Shown here in pieces: positions 62,709 through 64,000 of a stretch of 64,000 nt of DNA. Every line of letters starts with the position of its first letter. The stretch's first letter is position 1. Made by a program: the position numbers and the translations under genes. The DNA is from Pseudomonadota bacterium. GTDB lineage: Bacteria; Pseudomonadota; Gammaproteobacteria; Burkholderiales; Thiobacillaceae. The stretch lies in the NCBI GenBank assembly GCA_021848725.1, contig JAJZTS010000006.1, positions 1 through 64,000 of the forward strand. Direction: 5' to 3'. Under the pieces are notes generated by a model that saw only the letters and a program-made list of their open reading frames with translations, had not been told where the DNA came from and did no database searches.

Positions 62709-64000
62709 TGTGCGGCACCTCTTTGTGCTAGCCAATCGTCCAGGTTATCCTCGGCCATGGGTCTGGCCAGGTAATAGCCTTGGATGGCAGTGGCTCCCAT
62801 CTCTTCGAGTATTTGGTATTGCTCTGCGGTCTCCACGCCTTCGGCCACCACGGTCATGTCTAGATCCAAGGCGAGATGGACAATGGCGCGGGCGATGGCG
62901 AACGAGCGCGCGTTATGCGGCAGATCGACGATGAAGGCGCGGTCGAGCTTCAGCTTCTTCGCCGGCAGGTCCTTCAGGCTCGCCAGGCAAGAATAGCCAG
63001 TGCCGAAGTCGTCGATCGCCAATGGAAAGCCGGCATCGAGCGCGGCGTGGATATTGCGTTGGACCACGTCGGAGTTATCCATGAACAAGGACTCGGTGAT
63101 CTCCAGTTCCAGCAATTCCGGTGGGCAGTTCGAACAAGCCAGGGCGGCATAGAGCGCTTGGGTGAACTTGGGTGCAGTCAACTGCGCACGCGAGACGTTG
63201 ACCGCGAGTTTCACCCGCCGTCCAGTCTCCAGCATGTGGGCGACAAAGCGCGCCCCCGTCAGCAGGGTCCATTCGCCCAGGCGCACGATCAAGCCGGTCT
63301 TTTCCGCGACCGGGATGAAGCGGCCGGGCGGGATCATCGTGCCCTCGCAATTGCAGCGCATCAAGGCCTCGATCGCTTCGAGGCTGTTGTCGGCCACCCG
63401 CAGGATGGGTTGGTAATTCAGGGTGAGGCCGCCGTTTTCCAGGGCAACGTGCAAGGCCTCTTCGACCTCCAGCTCTTCGCGGGCGAGCAGCTTGCCCAGG
63501 CGGCCAGGTTGCAGGTCTTCGCCGGCGAAGCGGAATTGGGCGCCGCCATAGCGCTTGGCCTCGAGCTGGGTGGTGTCGGCTCGCTCCAGCAGTTCGCGCG
63601 CGTTTTCTTGCGCCAAGGACAAGGCGATGCCGATACTGACCGAGGGGTATAGCCGCATATTGCCCACATCCAAGGAATGGGACATGGTTGCCAGCAGATC
63701 GCGTGCGATGTGTTCGGCCGTGGCCCGGTCGCAGTTATCCACCACGAGCACGAACTCGTCGCCCCCCATGCGGGCCAAGCGGCCTTGGTTGCCGCTGGCC
63801 AGCGCTAGCCGATTGGCCAACTCGGCGAGCACGCTGTCGCCAGCCAGGTGGCCCAAGGAGTCGTTGATTTGTTTGAAGCGGTCGATATTGAGCCAGAACA
63901 CGGCGACCGGGTGCTTGGGGTCGCGCACATGCCGCATCAGCTCTTCGACGGCGCGCACGCAACCCTCGCGGTCCAGCAGGCCGGTCAGTGAATCGAGCGA
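62705..64000 (-). CDS. GGDEF-EAL domain protein, N-terminus beyond the window
   Basis: Partial at its 5' end; 431 residues are visible. The GGDEF domain (LTGLLDREG, RFKQINDSLGHLAGD, RMGGDEFVLV with the intact GGDEF signature) is followed by an EAL domain with EALMR, FIPVAEKTGLI, LELEITESLF, IDDFGTGYSCL, KLDRAFI and VVAEGVETAEQ, all key motifs present. Potentially bifunctional in c-di-GMP turnover. A sensor part is probably off the window. Cotranscribed with the HDOD gene. Confidence 0.9.
   Translation of the reverse strand, partial: SLDSLTGLLDREGCVRAVEELMRHVRDPKHPVAVFWLNIDRFKQINDSLGHLAGDSVLAELANRLALASGNQGRLARMGGDEFVLVVDNCDRATAEHIARDLLATMSHSLDVGNMRLYPSVSIGIALSLAQENARELLERADTTQLEAKRYGGAQFRFAGEDLQPGRLGKLLAREELEVEEALHVALENGGLTLNYQPILRVADNSLEAIEALMRCNCEGTMIPPGRFIPVAEKTGLIVRLGEWTLLTGARFVAHMLETGRRVKLAVNVSRAQLTAPKFTQALYAALACSNCPPELLELEITESLFMDNSDVVQRNIHAALDAGFPLAIDDFGTGYSCLASLKDLPAKKLKLDRAFIVDLPHNARSFAIARAIVHLALDLDMTVVAEGVETAEQYQILEEMGATAIQGYYLARPMAEDNLDDWLAQRGAAQ

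Overview
The window is a dense, GC-rich bacterial chromosome segment with about 80 genes, short intergenic gaps and many ATGA-type overlaps. Gene content points to a betaproteobacterium. The evidence is the PilU-type ATPase, the hemC-hemD-hemX-hemY order, the aa3 oxidase cluster with Cox11, a DUF2970 protein, a twin-transmembrane protein and SURF1, a cbb3 oxidase cluster, and the yqgE-ruvX-pyrR-pyrB-pyrX order. A respiratory, possibly sulfur- or iron-oxidising lineage near Thiobacillaceae/Rhodocyclales is my guess; species cannot be fixed from the sequence. I see no rRNA, tRNA, CRISPR array, transposase or prophage.

Layout. 1-3.7 kb: tail of a class III nucleotide cyclase, two exported proteins of unknown role flanking an AT-rich regulatory gap, pilU, and two coupled small proteins. 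3.7-8.7 kb: Nudix hydrolase, OmpA-like porin, mscL, a methyltransferase, nadA, hda and a thioredoxin. 8.7-11.5 kb: a CheZ-like phosphatase, msrPQ, and a histone H1-like protein made of Lys/Ala repeats. 11.6-18.6 kb: lysA-lptM, cyaY, argH, a periplasmic thioredoxin and hemC-D-X-Y. 18.6-24.9 kb: a YhiN-type flavoprotein, a LysR/tautomerase/SnoaL module, a ferredoxin reductase, an epimerase and a probable Tgl-type transglutaminase. 25-32.3 kb: one long run yqgE-ruvX-pyrR-pyrB-pyrX-lonB-usp plus a small acidic protein. 32.4-37.4 kb: hpf, a CBS protein, DUF504, a decayed homospermidine synthase, NodIJ-like ABC exporter genes, a hydrolase, a 2Fe-2S ferredoxin and a MazG-like enzyme. 37.5-41.1 kb: aroB, a dGTPase, two microproteins and a flavin monooxygenase. 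41.1-41.8 kb: repeats only. 41.8-47.9 kb: a small low-GC gene, comF and a biotin operon (bioB-F-H-C-D). 48-59.5 kb: aa3 oxidase, then an Rrf2 regulator with a SCO1 protein, then cbb3 oxidase. 59.6-64 kb: ccoG, a FixH-like gene, an HDOD protein and a truncated GGDEF-EAL protein.

How they work together. The right third is a respiratory island: aa3 oxidase structural and assembly genes, heme O synthase, SCO1 and the cbb3 operon. No heme A synthase is present where one is usually found. The heme genes at 15-18 kb supply the cofactor. The pyrimidine genes pair aspartate transcarbamoylase with a dihydroorotase-like subunit that has lost its metal ligands.

Most notable observations: a transglutaminase-like protein resembling Bacillus Tgl, the metal-site-deficient PyrX, a homospermidine synthase pseudogene with three separate lesions, two tandem 34-residue membrane microproteins, a perfect 30-bp palindrome before argH, a perfect LysR-type operator, an inverted pair of long repeats, and a repeat that encodes the C-terminus of BioH.
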